Shown in pieces: positions 15,277 to 21,232 of a DNA stretch of 21,232 nt. Position 1 is the first letter of the stretch; the number at the start of each line of letters is the position of its first letter. This DNA comes from CAZYWA01 sp964650975 [NCBI: uncultured bacterium] (GTDB taxonomy: Bacteria; JADJOY01). The translations under genes were made by a program, and so were the position numbers. The stretch covers positions 1-21,232 of the forward strand of contig CAZYWA010000073.1 of NCBI GenBank assembly GCA_964650975.1, in the 5' to 3' direction. The notes below the pieces were generated by a model. The model saw nothing but the letters and a program-made list of their open reading frames with translations, was not told the DNA's origin and did not search any database.

Positions 15277-15885
15277 ATGCTGACGCTGCTCGCCAGCTGG
15301 GCCGCGATGGTGGCGGTGGCCGTGATGGTCGCGCGCCGCGTGCCAGGGCGCGCGGCGTTCGGGTGCTGGCTCGCATTCGCCGCGGGTGCCTGCGCGCTGG
15401 GAGCACTGGCGATCGCCTCGCAGCCACTCGAGGAAACCACCGTGGCGGGGCGGATCGGCAGCGCCGCCGTGCACTGGGGATTTCTCGCCGGTCAGGGCCG
15501 GCTGTTGCCCGCCGCCGCGATCTCCTGGCTGATCTGGGCGCTCGCCGGCTCGGGGCTGATCGCGGCGCTTCGCCACCGTGGCGATCGCCGCTTCCGGCTG
15601 CTGTTGCTCGCGTGGAGCGTCGATGGCGGAGCGCTCCTCTACACGCTCGGCGTGCTGCTCTCGAATCCAGGATCGAGCCGCGATTTCGCGACGTCGTTGC
15701 TCTCCGTGGCCGGCGCGCTCGCGGCGATGATCGGCGTCAGCGCGGTGCTGTGGCGGATCGAGACACCGGCGAGCCGTCGCACTGCGCTCGCGATCGCAGG
15801 CGGGCCGCCGCTCTTCCTGGGCGTGGGCTACGGACTCTTTCTGCTGGTGATTCTCGTCGCAGGCAGCCACGCGCGCTGGAACTGA
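15277..15885 (+). CDS. polytopic membrane protein of unknown function
   Basis: 202 residues with about six hydrophobic segments at roughly 2-19, 27-49, 77-99, 106-128, 138-158 and 172-197. The only larger polar part is around 50-76 (SQPLEETTVAGRIGSAAVHW), probably outside, with Arg clusters (RHRGDRRFR, ASRR) marking cytosolic loops. There is no motif for a transporter or enzyme that I recognise. It lies 16 bases after the secreted protein gene, so the three genes from 13472 probably form one operon. The region after its stop holds a repeat composite that could end the transcript. Confidence 0.7.
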   Translation: MLTLLASWAAMVAVAVMVARRVPGRAAFGCWLAFAAGACALGALAIASQPLEETTVAGRIGSAAVHWGFLAGQGRLLPAAAISWLIWALAGSGLIAALRHRGDRRFRLLLLAWSVDGGALLYTLGVLLSNPGSSRDFATSLLSVAGALAAMIGVSAVLWRIETPASRRTALAIAGGPPLFLGVGYGLFLLVILVAGSHARWN

Positions 15886-15930
15886 ATTCCCTCGGGTGCC
15901 CTTCCAAGCCCCGCCACACTCGAACGCGTC

Positions 15931-15997
15931 GGACGCGAGGGACCGCGTCCCTCCGAACGACGGAGCGGCAGTCGGAGGGCTGCGGTCCCTCGCAGCC
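15931..15997. repeat. composite inverted pair of the dispersed double-stem repeat
   Basis: Forward unit GGACGC, GAGGGACC, GCGTCC, CTCC (15931-15954). After 19 bases the reverse unit follows: GGAG, then GGCTGC, GGTCCCTC, GCAGCC (15974-15997, with GGAG and GGCTGC sharing GG). It is the inverse of the composite at 6313-6386. It sits between the membrane protein gene and the arsenic operon promoter. Confidence 0.8.
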
Positions 15998-16062
15998 GAA
16001 GCGACCGATCGCGTCCACCGGCCGAGAACCTCGCTCGACGCCTTCGAGAAAGGCTCCCGGCC

Positions 16063-16094
16063 TTGACATAGTTGCTCATTAGTGCAACTATTGT
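16063..16094 (+). promoter_or_regulatory. promoter of the arsR-arsM operon
   Basis: A perfect -35 TTGACA (16063-16068). The best -10 is TATTGT (16089-16094), at a long 20-base spacing; a 17-base alternative has a poor hexamer. The operator lies exactly in the spacer. The ATG follows 3 bases after the -10 candidate, which is too close, so either the -10 lies earlier or the message is leaderless. Confidence 0.55.
16069..16090. promoter_or_regulatory. ArsR operator, 7-bp inverted repeat
   Basis: TAGTTGC (16069-16075) and GCAACTA (16084-16090) are exact reverse complements across an 8-base spacer, right behind the -35. Position and size fit an ArsR dimer site that blocks the promoter until arsenite binds. 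Confidence 0.75.
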
Positions 16095-16097
16095 GTC

Positions 16098-16586
16098 ATG
16101 GCACAAGCAAGCAACCATGATCTTCCCAAAGCGCTCGACGAGGGGTGCTGTCCGAGCCTGGGCGAGCTGCTGTCGACGCGGTTCTTCAAGGCGCTCTGCG
16201 ATCCCAGCCGGGTGAGCATCCTGAGCCAGCTCGCCACTGCGGGACGAGGCACCAAGGTGAGCGAGGTGGCCGCGTGCTGCCCCACCGACCTGTCGGTGGT
16301 GTCCCGCCACCTGAAGACGCTGTTCGACGCCGGCATCCTGGAATCCGAGCGCACCGGACGAGAGGTCCGCTACACGGTGCGGTTCACCGAAGTGGCGCGC
16401 ACCTTGCGCGCGATCGCCGACGCCATCGAGTCGTGCTGTCCACCCGACGCACCCAGCTGCTGCACGCTCACTTGCTCGCCCCCGGCGGAACCGGCCAATC
16501 CGCCGAAGGACGGGGCCAGGAAGCGCGCGACCAAGCCCGAGACGTCATCCACCAAGCGCAAGCCACGACGAGGAGCCAAGCGATGA
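16098..16586 (+). CDS. arsR: ArsR-family arsenic-responsive repressor
   Basis: 162 residues. The winged helix is clear: RFFKALCDPSRVSILSQLA, then VSEVAACCPTDLSVVSRHL as the helix-turn-helix, then ERTGREVRYTV as the wing. The usual CVCDLC metal site of plasmid ArsR is not present. Cysteine pairs occur at 17-18, 60-61, 113-114 and 121-122, with C34 and C126. The C-terminal SCCPPDAPSCC recalls the C-terminal cysteine site of the Acidithiobacillus type of ArsR, so As(III) may bind there. A basic tail of about 30 residues (rich in K, R and P) extends past the fold. The gene overlaps arsM by ATGA. ATG 16098 follows directly on the operator. Confidence 0.9.
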   Translation: MAQASNHDLPKALDEGCCPSLGELLSTRFFKALCDPSRVSILSQLATAGRGTKVSEVAACCPTDLSVVSRHLKTLFDAGILESERTGREVRYTVRFTEVARTLRAIADAIESCCPPDAPSCCTLTCSPPAEPANPPKDGARKRATKPETSSTKRKPRRGAKR

Positions 16587-17485
16587 CCACCACACAACCC
16601 ATCCCCGCCCACGACCTCCCAGCCCCTTCGCAAGCGGGCGCAATCCGGGAGTCGGTGTCGCGCGCCTACGCCGACGCCGTGACCCGCGGCTCGTCGTGCT
16701 GCGGTACCCAGACCGCCTGCGGACCCACAGCCGAGAAAGCCGAGTCGATCGGCTACTCGGCGGCCGAGCTCGCGAGCGTTCCGAGCGAGGCCACGGGCAC
16801 CACGTTCGGCTGCGGAAACCCGACCGCCCTGACCGAGATCGCCCCGGGTGACGTGGTGCTCGACCTCGGTTCGGGCGCCGGTCTCGACCTGATCCTCGCG
16901 GCACGGCGGGTCGGCCCCACCGGCCGCGTGATCGGCGTCGACATGACCGACGAGATGATCGAGCGGGCGCGGAAGAACGTCGCTGCGGCGGGTCTTTCCA
17001 ACGTGGAGATCCGCAAGGGAATCATCGAGGAGCTGCCGGTCGAGACCGGCTCGGTCGACTGGATCATCTCGAACTGCGTGCTCAACCTCTCGCCCGAGAA
17101 ACCGCGGGTGTTCGCCGAGGTCGCACGGGTGCTCAAGCCGGGCGGGCGGATGCTGGTCTCGGACATCGTCGCGGAGGAGATGCCCGACTGGGCGAAGCAG
17201 AGCATCTCGCTCTACGTGTCTTGTCTTTCGGGCGCGATCGCGGAGGCCGACTACCTCGGGGGCCTGCGTGCGGCGGGCTTGGCCGACGTGGAGGTCCGGG
17301 ACCGCTTCGTCTATGACGCGGAGTCGTTGCTCGGGTTCGCCGCGGACGCCGAGGACGAGCTCATGAAGCTCTTCGCGGAAATGGGCCTGCCCCAGACCCG
17401 CGAGACCGCGCTGGCGCTGGCCCGGCAGCTCGAGGGCAAGATCGCGAGCGTGCGCGTGTTCGGCCGCAAGCCACTCGCGAGCTGA
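16583..17485 (+). CDS. arsM: arsenite S-adenosylmethionine methyltransferase
   Basis: 300 residues. The enzyme adds methyl groups from SAM to As(III), giving mono- to trimethylated, partly volatile arsenic. The SAM loop is VVLDLGSGAGLD (92-102), with GVD acid D120 and post-motif LPVETGSVDWIISNCVLNLS. The three conserved thiols of ArsM are C77 (TFGCGNP), C165 (ISNC) and C214 (YVSC). An extra N-terminal cluster SSCCGTQTAC (C39, C40, C46) covers the fourth position known in algal ArsM. All catalytic thiols are present, so it should be active. It shares ATGA with arsR. No arsC, acr3 or arsB is within reach, so methylation may be the main resistance route encoded here. Confidence 0.95.
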   Translation: MTTTQPIPAHDLPAPSQAGAIRESVSRAYADAVTRGSSCCGTQTACGPTAEKAESIGYSAAELASVPSEATGTTFGCGNPTALTEIAPGDVVLDLGSGAGLDLILAARRVGPTGRVIGVDMTDEMIERARKNVAAAGLSNVEIRKGIIEELPVETGSVDWIISNCVLNLSPEKPRVFAEVARVLKPGGRMLVSDIVAEEMPDWAKQSISLYVSCLSGAIAEADYLGGLRAAGLADVEVRDRFVYDAESLLGFAADAEDELMKLFAEMGLPQTRETALALARQLEGKIASVRVFGRKPLAS

Positions 17486-17800
17486 CCCTGCGGCCGCGCT
17501 GCGACGGCTCGTGGTGCGTCCGTTCGAGTCAGCGGCGGGTGTCCTCTTGGCGGCGCGGCAGCGGGCGCCCGCCCCGGGGCACGGCCGGCCATTGCATCGA
17601 CGCTGAAGGTGGGCCGGCCTGCATTCGGCCTCGCGCCTGCGTCATCGCGACGACGACGCCGTCGCGATGCTCGGCCTCGAGCACCCCGGGGCGAGCGCCC
17701 GCTGCCGCGCCGCCTTCGCGAGTGATCGCAGGCGGATGCAGCCCGATCCCTCGGCGTCACGCGAGTGTCACCACCGGCCGCGGTCTTCCGCTTAGACTGG
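17486..17800. other. gene-free stretch between arsM and the propeller lipoprotein
   Basis: I see no convincing gene here; the open frames are compositional shadows. It holds the long inverted repeat at 17549-17714 and, near 17792, TTAGACT, which might be a -10 for the next gene. No T-run terminator follows arsM. Confidence 0.6.
17549..17714. repeat. 166-bp inverted-repeat element with internal hairpins
   Basis: The arms 17549-17579 and 17684-17714 (31 bases each) are reverse complements with one mismatch. Inside are two copies of the palindrome GGCCGGCC (17583-17590, 17612-17619) and a perfect hairpin with arms CATCGCGAC (17643-17651) and GTCGCGATG (17661-17669). It could be a non-autonomous element, a folded RNA or an arsM terminator. 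Confidence 0.75.
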
Positions 17801-19582
17801 GTGGCTCGAGCGGCGGGCCTTTTGAGAATCCATTCGAGCACACACGGCGGCGCTGCGCTCGCGAGGGCGGCCGCTCTCCTTTCGCTACTCGCGGCTTTGG
17901 GCTGCGACAGCTCCGGGCCGCGCTGCCGGTCGTCGGCCGACTGCGCCGGCAGCACGGTTTGCAGCACCGGGCGCTGCGCCGCCGCGCGAGCGCCGGTGCC
18001 GCAGCCGTTCGCCTTCGATCATCCCACCGCGGACGGCGTCGACCAGAACGTGCTCGTCAACGGCCGTCTGATCCGGCCCATCGCTCCCTCGATCAAGCTC
18101 GGCACCTTTCCCGACAAGATGACGCTCGATCCGAGCGGCCGCTTCCTCGCCATCAACGAGAACGGCTTCGGTACCATCCTCGATCCCGACAACCACGAGC
18201 AGAGGGAGCAGCGGCTGCGCATCGTCGACACCCAGAGCATGCAGATCGTCCAGGAGATCGGCATGCCGCGCCGCTCGATGCACATCGGCCTCCGCTACGA
18301 TCCCTCGGGCAAGCTGCTCTTCGTCTCGGGCGGCTACGACCGGACCGTGCAGCGCTATCGCGTCGCTGACGACGGCAAGGTGACGCTCGACCACCTCTGG
18401 GAGCTTCACGACTGCTACACCAGCGACATCGCCCTCACTTCCGATCCGAATCAGCTCTACGTGAGCTGCTACCAGCAGAAGAAGGTCGCGCGGCTCGACC
18501 TGACCAGCGGCGCACAAACCGATTTCGACGCCGGCACTGAGCCCTACACGATGGTGCTGTCGCGCGACGGGCGGCGGCTCTTCATCGCCAACACCTCGAC
18601 CGTGCCGCACCCGCCGCACGGCGACACCGTCACGGTGCTCGACCTGCCGAGCGGCTCGAAAGCGGGCGAGGTCCACGTCGGGCTGGGTCCCGAAGGCCTC
18701 GCCCTTTCGCCCGACGGCAAGACGCTCTACGTCGGCTGCAACAAGTCCGATGACGTGTTCGAGATCGACACCACCACGCTCAATCCCGGCCGTCAGTTCT
18801 CGCTGGTCGGTCAGGCCTCGGCGCTCAAGGGCGTCTCGCCGACGCTCATGGCGCTCGCCAGGGACGGCAAGACGCTCTACGTGGCGGGCGCAGGCGAGAA
18901 CCTGGTGGCGGTGCTCGATGTTCCGAGCGGCGCGGTGCGCGGCACGATCCCCACCGAGTGGTATCCGACCGACGTCGCCCTCTCTGTCGACGGCAAGACG
19001 CTCTTCATCCTGAACGGCAAGGGACGGGGCGATGGTCCGACCACGTTCACCAAGATCACGAACGGCGACTTCGCGAGCACCGACCCGGTGGGCCGGGCGC
19101 TCTTCGGCTCGCTCATCAAGACCGCCATTCCCTCCGCCGACCAGCTCGCGAAGCTCACCCAGACCGTCACCGACAACAACGACCGCCAGTCGCGCTACTA
19201 CGATTTTACGGGCGGCAACGACACCGCGCTGCCGAGCCCGGACGCCACCCGAAAGTCGCCGATCAAGCACGTCTTCTACATCCTGAAGGAAAATTTCTCC
19301 TACGACTCGGCGTTCGGCGACCTCGGCAAGGGCGAGGGTGAGCCCAGCTACACGCTGTGGAGCGAGGACGTGAAGCGCGAGGGGACGTCGAGAGTCACGT
19401 TCGAGATCGAGCCGGTCGGGGACTCGTGCGCCCTCACGCTGACGCACGACCAGCTGCACGCTGACGCCAGTCCGGAGATCTACGGCGGCTGGCCGATGAT
19501 CCTCTCGGGGCTGAAGACACTGCTCGAGACCGGCGAGAACCTGACCACGCCCGGCTCGCTTCGCTACGCGCCGGGATCGTAG
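17801..19582 (+). CDS. YncE-like beta-propeller lipoprotein fused to truncated phosphoesterase and SRPBCC tail
   Basis: 593 residues from GTG 17801; GTG 17765 and TTG 17822 are alternatives. The lipoprotein segment RAAALLSLLAALGC gives Cys35, followed by a Cys-rich start (CRSSADCAGSTVCSTGRC). The seven-blade-type propeller has repeats such as GLALSPDGKTLYVG, MALARDGKTLYVAG and VALSVDGKTLFIL. After it, SPIKHVFYILKENFSYD begins a phosphoesterase domain, as in known propeller-phosphoesterase proteins of about 800 residues. At about residue 525 (nt 19,373) the sequence changes to TSRVTFEIEPVG, then YGGWPMILSGLKTLLETGE, the C-terminal end of an SRPBCC/AHSA1 protein. The phosphoesterase active site is therefore missing. 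The frame is intact across the join. Either a real deletion fusion or an assembly join explains it. Confidence 0.8.
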   Translation: MARAAGLLRIHSSTHGGAALARAAALLSLLAALGCDSSGPRCRSSADCAGSTVCSTGRCAAARAPVPQPFAFDHPTADGVDQNVLVNGRLIRPIAPSIKLGTFPDKMTLDPSGRFLAINENGFGTILDPDNHEQREQRLRIVDTQSMQIVQEIGMPRRSMHIGLRYDPSGKLLFVSGGYDRTVQRYRVADDGKVTLDHLWELHDCYTSDIALTSDPNQLYVSCYQQKKVARLDLTSGAQTDFDAGTEPYTMVLSRDGRRLFIANTSTVPHPPHGDTVTVLDLPSGSKAGEVHVGLGPEGLALSPDGKTLYVGCNKSDDVFEIDTTTLNPGRQFSLVGQASALKGVSPTLMALARDGKTLYVAGAGENLVAVLDVPSGAVRGTIPTEWYPTDVALSVDGKTLFILNGKGRGDGPTTFTKITNGDFASTDPVGRALFGSLIKTAIPSADQLAKLTQTVTDNNDRQSRYYDFTGGNDTALPSPDATRKSPIKHVFYILKENFSYDSAFGDLGKGEGEPSYTLWSEDVKREGTSRVTFEIEPVGDSCALTLTHDQLHADASPEIYGGWPMILSGLKTLLETGENLTTPGSLRYAPGS

Positions 19583-19592
19583 GCAGCCCGGT

Positions 19593-19631
19593 GAGCGGGG
19601 CGGCCGCAGCGGCGTCGCCGCCGGCCCGCTC
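19593..19631. terminator. hairpin between convergent genes, possible bidirectional terminator
   Basis: GAGCGGG (19593-19599) pairs with CCCGCTC (19625-19631), and GCGGC (19600-19604) with GCCGC (19617-19621) inside. It lies in the 57-base gap between two converging stops. There is no T run, so the terminator role is inferred from position. Confidence 0.5.
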
Positions 19632-19639
19632 CGGCGCTT

Positions 19640-20089
19640 TCAGAGCCTGCGCCGGATGAAGCGGCGAAGACCTCGCGCGCCCTCGTCGGCGGCGTCGCGC
19701 AGCTGCTCGCCCGCGTCGCGCAGGACCTGCGCCACGCTGTCGGTCGACTCGTCGGGGTGCGCGCCGCGGGCGGCCATGCCGGCGAGGCGGCGGGCCTCGT
19801 CCTCGAGCCGGCGCGAGTGGGCGAGCAGGTCCTCCATCGACGCGCTCGCCGAGTGCGCCGGAGCCGGCCGCGGACGAGCCGTTGCGGCGGGCGGGGCGCG
19901 CCAGGCCGCGCGACGCGCGGGATCGCGCAGCACCTCATAGGCCGCCTGCACGGACTCGAACGCATCCGAGCTGCCGCCGGCGTCGGGATGGGTGCGCCTC
20001 ACCGCCCGCCTGTAGGCGGCGTGGATCTCGGCGTCGCCGGCGTCTCGCGGTACTCCGAGCACGGCGTATGGGTCGCCTGCGGCGGGCAC
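19640..20089 (-). CDS. J-domain (DnaJ-like) protein
   Basis: 149 residues from GTG 20087-20089. An N-terminal J domain is present: DPYAVLGVPRDAGDAEIHAAYR, then the HPD tripeptide at 34-36 (RRTHPDAGG), then FESVQAAYEVLRDPARR. HPD is the residue set that stimulates the DnaK ATPase. There is no Gly/Phe region or zinc finger, so it is a class III J protein. After an Ala/Pro linker, a helical part (MEDLLAHSRRLEDEARRLAG, then VLRDAGEQLRDAADEGARG) may be its client or partner site. It starts 3 bases after the stop of the 102-residue gene, so it is the last gene of the run ABC exporter, small protein, J protein. Confidence 0.85.
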   Translation of the reverse strand: MPAAGDPYAVLGVPRDAGDAEIHAAYRRAVRRTHPDAGGSSDAFESVQAAYEVLRDPARRAAWRAPPAATARPRPAPAHSASASMEDLLAHSRRLEDEARRLAGMAARGAHPDESTDSVAQVLRDAGEQLRDAADEGARGLRRFIRRRL

Positions 20090-20092
20090 GGC

Positions 20093-20401
20093 TCAGGCCG
20101 TGGGCTCGTCCTCGCGAGGTGCGATCGGGCCGAGCGGCACCAGCACCGGCTCGCCGGCGCCGATCGCCTCGCTGACCTCCTCCTCGATGCCGAAGGCCGA
20201 GCCGTCGCAGTCGATTCGGAAGCGCTTCGGCGCGACGCGATCGTCGGCGAGCACCGGGACACCCCACAGCTCGTCCCAGCCGAACAGCTCGTGGTTGCCC
20301 GGGTTCAGCAGGATCGCCCGCGGGGCCAGCGGGTACGACTGCGCGTGATGGTCGAGGCCCCGCCGGATGAACTCCAGCATCTCGGCTTCCAGCGACGGCA
20401 T
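20093..20401 (-). CDS. small conserved-looking protein of unknown function
   Basis: 102 residues from ATG 20399-20401, 4 bases after the stop of the ABC gene, without a clear Shine-Dalgarno, so probably coupled. Visible features: an amphipathic N-terminus (SLEAEMLEFIRRGLDHHAQ), the segment AILLNPGNHELFGWDELWGV, FRIDCDGSAFGIEEEV with a single Cys, and an acidic Pro-rich end. There is no signal peptide or membrane segment. I do not recognise the family. The GNHE string is reminiscent of a metallophosphoesterase motif, but none of the other blocks is there, so I do not call it one. Confidence 0.65.
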   Translation of the reverse strand: MPSLEAEMLEFIRRGLDHHAQSYPLAPRAILLNPGNHELFGWDELWGVPVLADDRVAPKRFRIDCDGSAFGIEEEVSEAIGAGEPVLVPLGPIAPREDEPTA

Positions 20402-20405
20402 GCTG

Positions 20406-21170
20406 TCAATGTAGTGGTTCGCGCGTGGCGTCGTGCGCGAGCAGCGCGGCGTAGTAGCCGTCGCGCGCGAGCAGCTCGTCGTGGGTGCCGCGTTCGACGA
20501 TCTCGCCGTGATCGAGCACCACGATCTGGTCGGCGTCACGAACCGTCGAGAGGCGGTGGGCGATCGTGATCGTCGTGCGTCCCTGCGCGAGCTGGTCGAG
20601 CTCCTCCTGCACGTCGCGCTCGGTGCGGGTGTCCAGCGAGCTCGTCGCCTCGTCGAGCACCAGCACCGGCGGATTGCGCAGGATCGTTCGCGCGATCGCT
20701 ATGCGCTGCTTCTCGCCGCCCGAGAAGCGGTACCCGCGCTCTCCGACGACGGTGTCGTAGCCGTCCGGGAGCGAGGCCACGAGATCGTGGATGCGAGCCG
20801 TCCGCGCGGCGGCCTCGATCTCCTCATCGCTCGCGTCGGGGCGGGCGAAACGCAGGTTCTCACGCACCGTCGAATGGAACAGGTAGGTCTCCTGTGAAAC
20901 CACGCCGACCGTCGCCGCAAGCGACTCGAAGGTCGCGTCGCGCACGTCGATCCCGTCGATCGTCACACGGCCCGCCTGGGGCTCATACAGGCGCGCGATC
21001 AGGTAGCCGAGCGTCGTCTTGCCCGCCCCGGTCTCACCGACCACGGCCGTACGCGTCCCGGCGGCGACCACGAGGTCGACGTCGTGGAGCGTCCATGGCG
21101 CGTCCTCGCCGTAGCGGAAACCGACACCCTCGAGCGCGACTTCCCCGAGCAGCTCGCCGGGCCGCAGCAC
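20406..21170 (-). CDS. ABC exporter, ATPase domain (5' part missing at the window end)
   Basis: About 255 residues of a nucleotide-binding domain of the half-transporter exporter type. It opens VALEGVGFRYGEDAPWTLHD. Walker A is GETGAGKTT. The Q-loop is VVSQETYLF. The signature FSGGEKQR departs from LSGGQ, which is tolerated in exporters. Walker B is PVLVLDEATSS, the D-loop is SSLD, and the H-loop is IAHRLST. The phrase LRPGELLGEVALEG is the usual linker after a transmembrane domain, so the true gene almost certainly continues past the right edge with six helices. The GTG at 21168-21170 is only the first start codon in the remaining frame. Upstream of it the sequence turns AT-rich and meets a stop. 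The transported substrate is unknown. Confidence 0.88.
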   Translation of the reverse strand: MLRPGELLGEVALEGVGFRYGEDAPWTLHDVDLVVAAGTRTAVVGETGAGKTTLGYLIARLYEPQAGRVTIDGIDVRDATFESLAATVGVVSQETYLFHSTVRENLRFARPDASDEEIEAAARTARIHDLVASLPDGYDTVVGERGYRFSGGEKQRIAIARTILRNPPVLVLDEATSSLDTRTERDVQEELDQLAQGRTTITIAHRLSTVRDADQIVVLDHGEIVERGTHDELLARDGYYAALLAHDATREPLH

Positions 21171-21173
21171 GAC

Positions 21174-21232
21174 CTTTTTATTGGTCTCGTCGATGTTGTG
21201 ATGTTGGTCGTGTTTTTAAATATTGTTTTCTT
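21174..21232. other. AT-rich window end, probably unreliable sequence
   Basis: These 59 bases are about one-third GC with T runs, directly against coding DNA of about 70% GC. They interrupt what should be the transmembrane domain of the ABC exporter, with an in-frame TAA on the minus strand. A contig-end artefact is the simplest reading. Confidence 0.6.

Noticed and set aside
17539-18369. 276-codon plus-strand frame covering the inverted repeat
   Set aside because: Its N-terminal half is the palindromic element and its C-terminal half is out of frame in the propeller gene; Arg-rich shadow.
17885-19459. 524-codon minus-strand frame opposite the propeller gene
   Set aside because: Antisense to clear propeller repeats; the translation is low-complexity and Arg/Val/Glu-rich.
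20093-20401. GNHE string suggesting a metallophosphoesterase
   Set aside because: No other phosphoesterase block is present in the 102 residues, so the resemblance is probably chance.
1-21232. CRISPR array, tRNA or rRNA genes
   Set aside because: No regularly spaced direct repeats, cloverleaf or rRNA-like stretches were seen on reading. The dispersed repeats are not clustered as an array.

Overview
The window is about 21 kb of GC-rich bacterial DNA (roughly 70% GC by eye) with tightly packed genes, many ATGA or short overlaps, several lipoprotein or Sec signal peptides, and GTG starts. No rRNA, tRNA, CRISPR array, transposase or phage gene was found. The gene set (a P450 of the CYP124/CYP125 type, ArsR-SRPBCC, ArsR-ArsM, YkgJ-type cysteine cluster proteins, a purple-acid-phosphatase-like lipoprotein, an S9 peptidase) fits a soil or freshwater heterotroph, perhaps Myxococcota, Binatota or another former deltaproteobacterial group. 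That placement is an inference from style and was not searched. The segment right of about 19,373 looks different, more like Actinobacteria, and may not belong to the same genome.

Layout. 1-490: minus-strand pair, a small membrane protein followed by a cut FAD/NAD oxidoreductase. 513-832: a repeat copy beside a CPBP-protease remnant. 904-2579: plus-strand pair (AcpH-like protein, creatininase family). 2569-3840: minus-strand phosphatase lipoprotein. 3965-5158: P450. 5163-6255: minus-strand ArsR/SRPBCC/small-protein operon with a palindromic operator. 6431-7972: clan GH-A-like lipoprotein. 8009-8455: exported cupin. 8612-9055: YkgJ-like protein. 9258-10706: large secreted protein of unknown function. 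10793-13363: minus-strand S9 peptidase then PGPGW membrane protein. 13472-15885: YkgJ-like protein, secreted protein and membrane protein. 16098-17485: ArsR and ArsM, an arsenic-methylation operon with a clear operator. 17486-17800: gene-free, holding a 166-bp inverted-repeat element. 17801-19582: beta-propeller lipoprotein ending in a strange fusion. 19640-21170: minus-strand ABC exporter ATPase part, a small protein and a J-domain protein.

The most interesting structure is a dispersed intergenic repeat. Each unit is about 24 bp and consists of two interleaved pairings. The outer stem changes sequence between copies while staying complementary. The loop (GAGGGACC or a GGAG variant) is complementary to a trailing CTCC. 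Units occur singly or as inverted pairs. One composite pair sits upstream of each of the two ArsR-family operons, in the same orientation relative to the gene. Two other pairs bracket the large secreted protein gene.

The second striking feature is in the protein at 17801-19582. A YncE-like propeller runs into the first residues of a phosphoesterase domain and then switches in frame, at about 19,373, to the C-terminal end of an SRPBCC/AHSA1 protein. This is either a deletion fusion or a metagenome assembly chimera. The last 60 bases of the window are AT-rich and look like an unreliable contig end.
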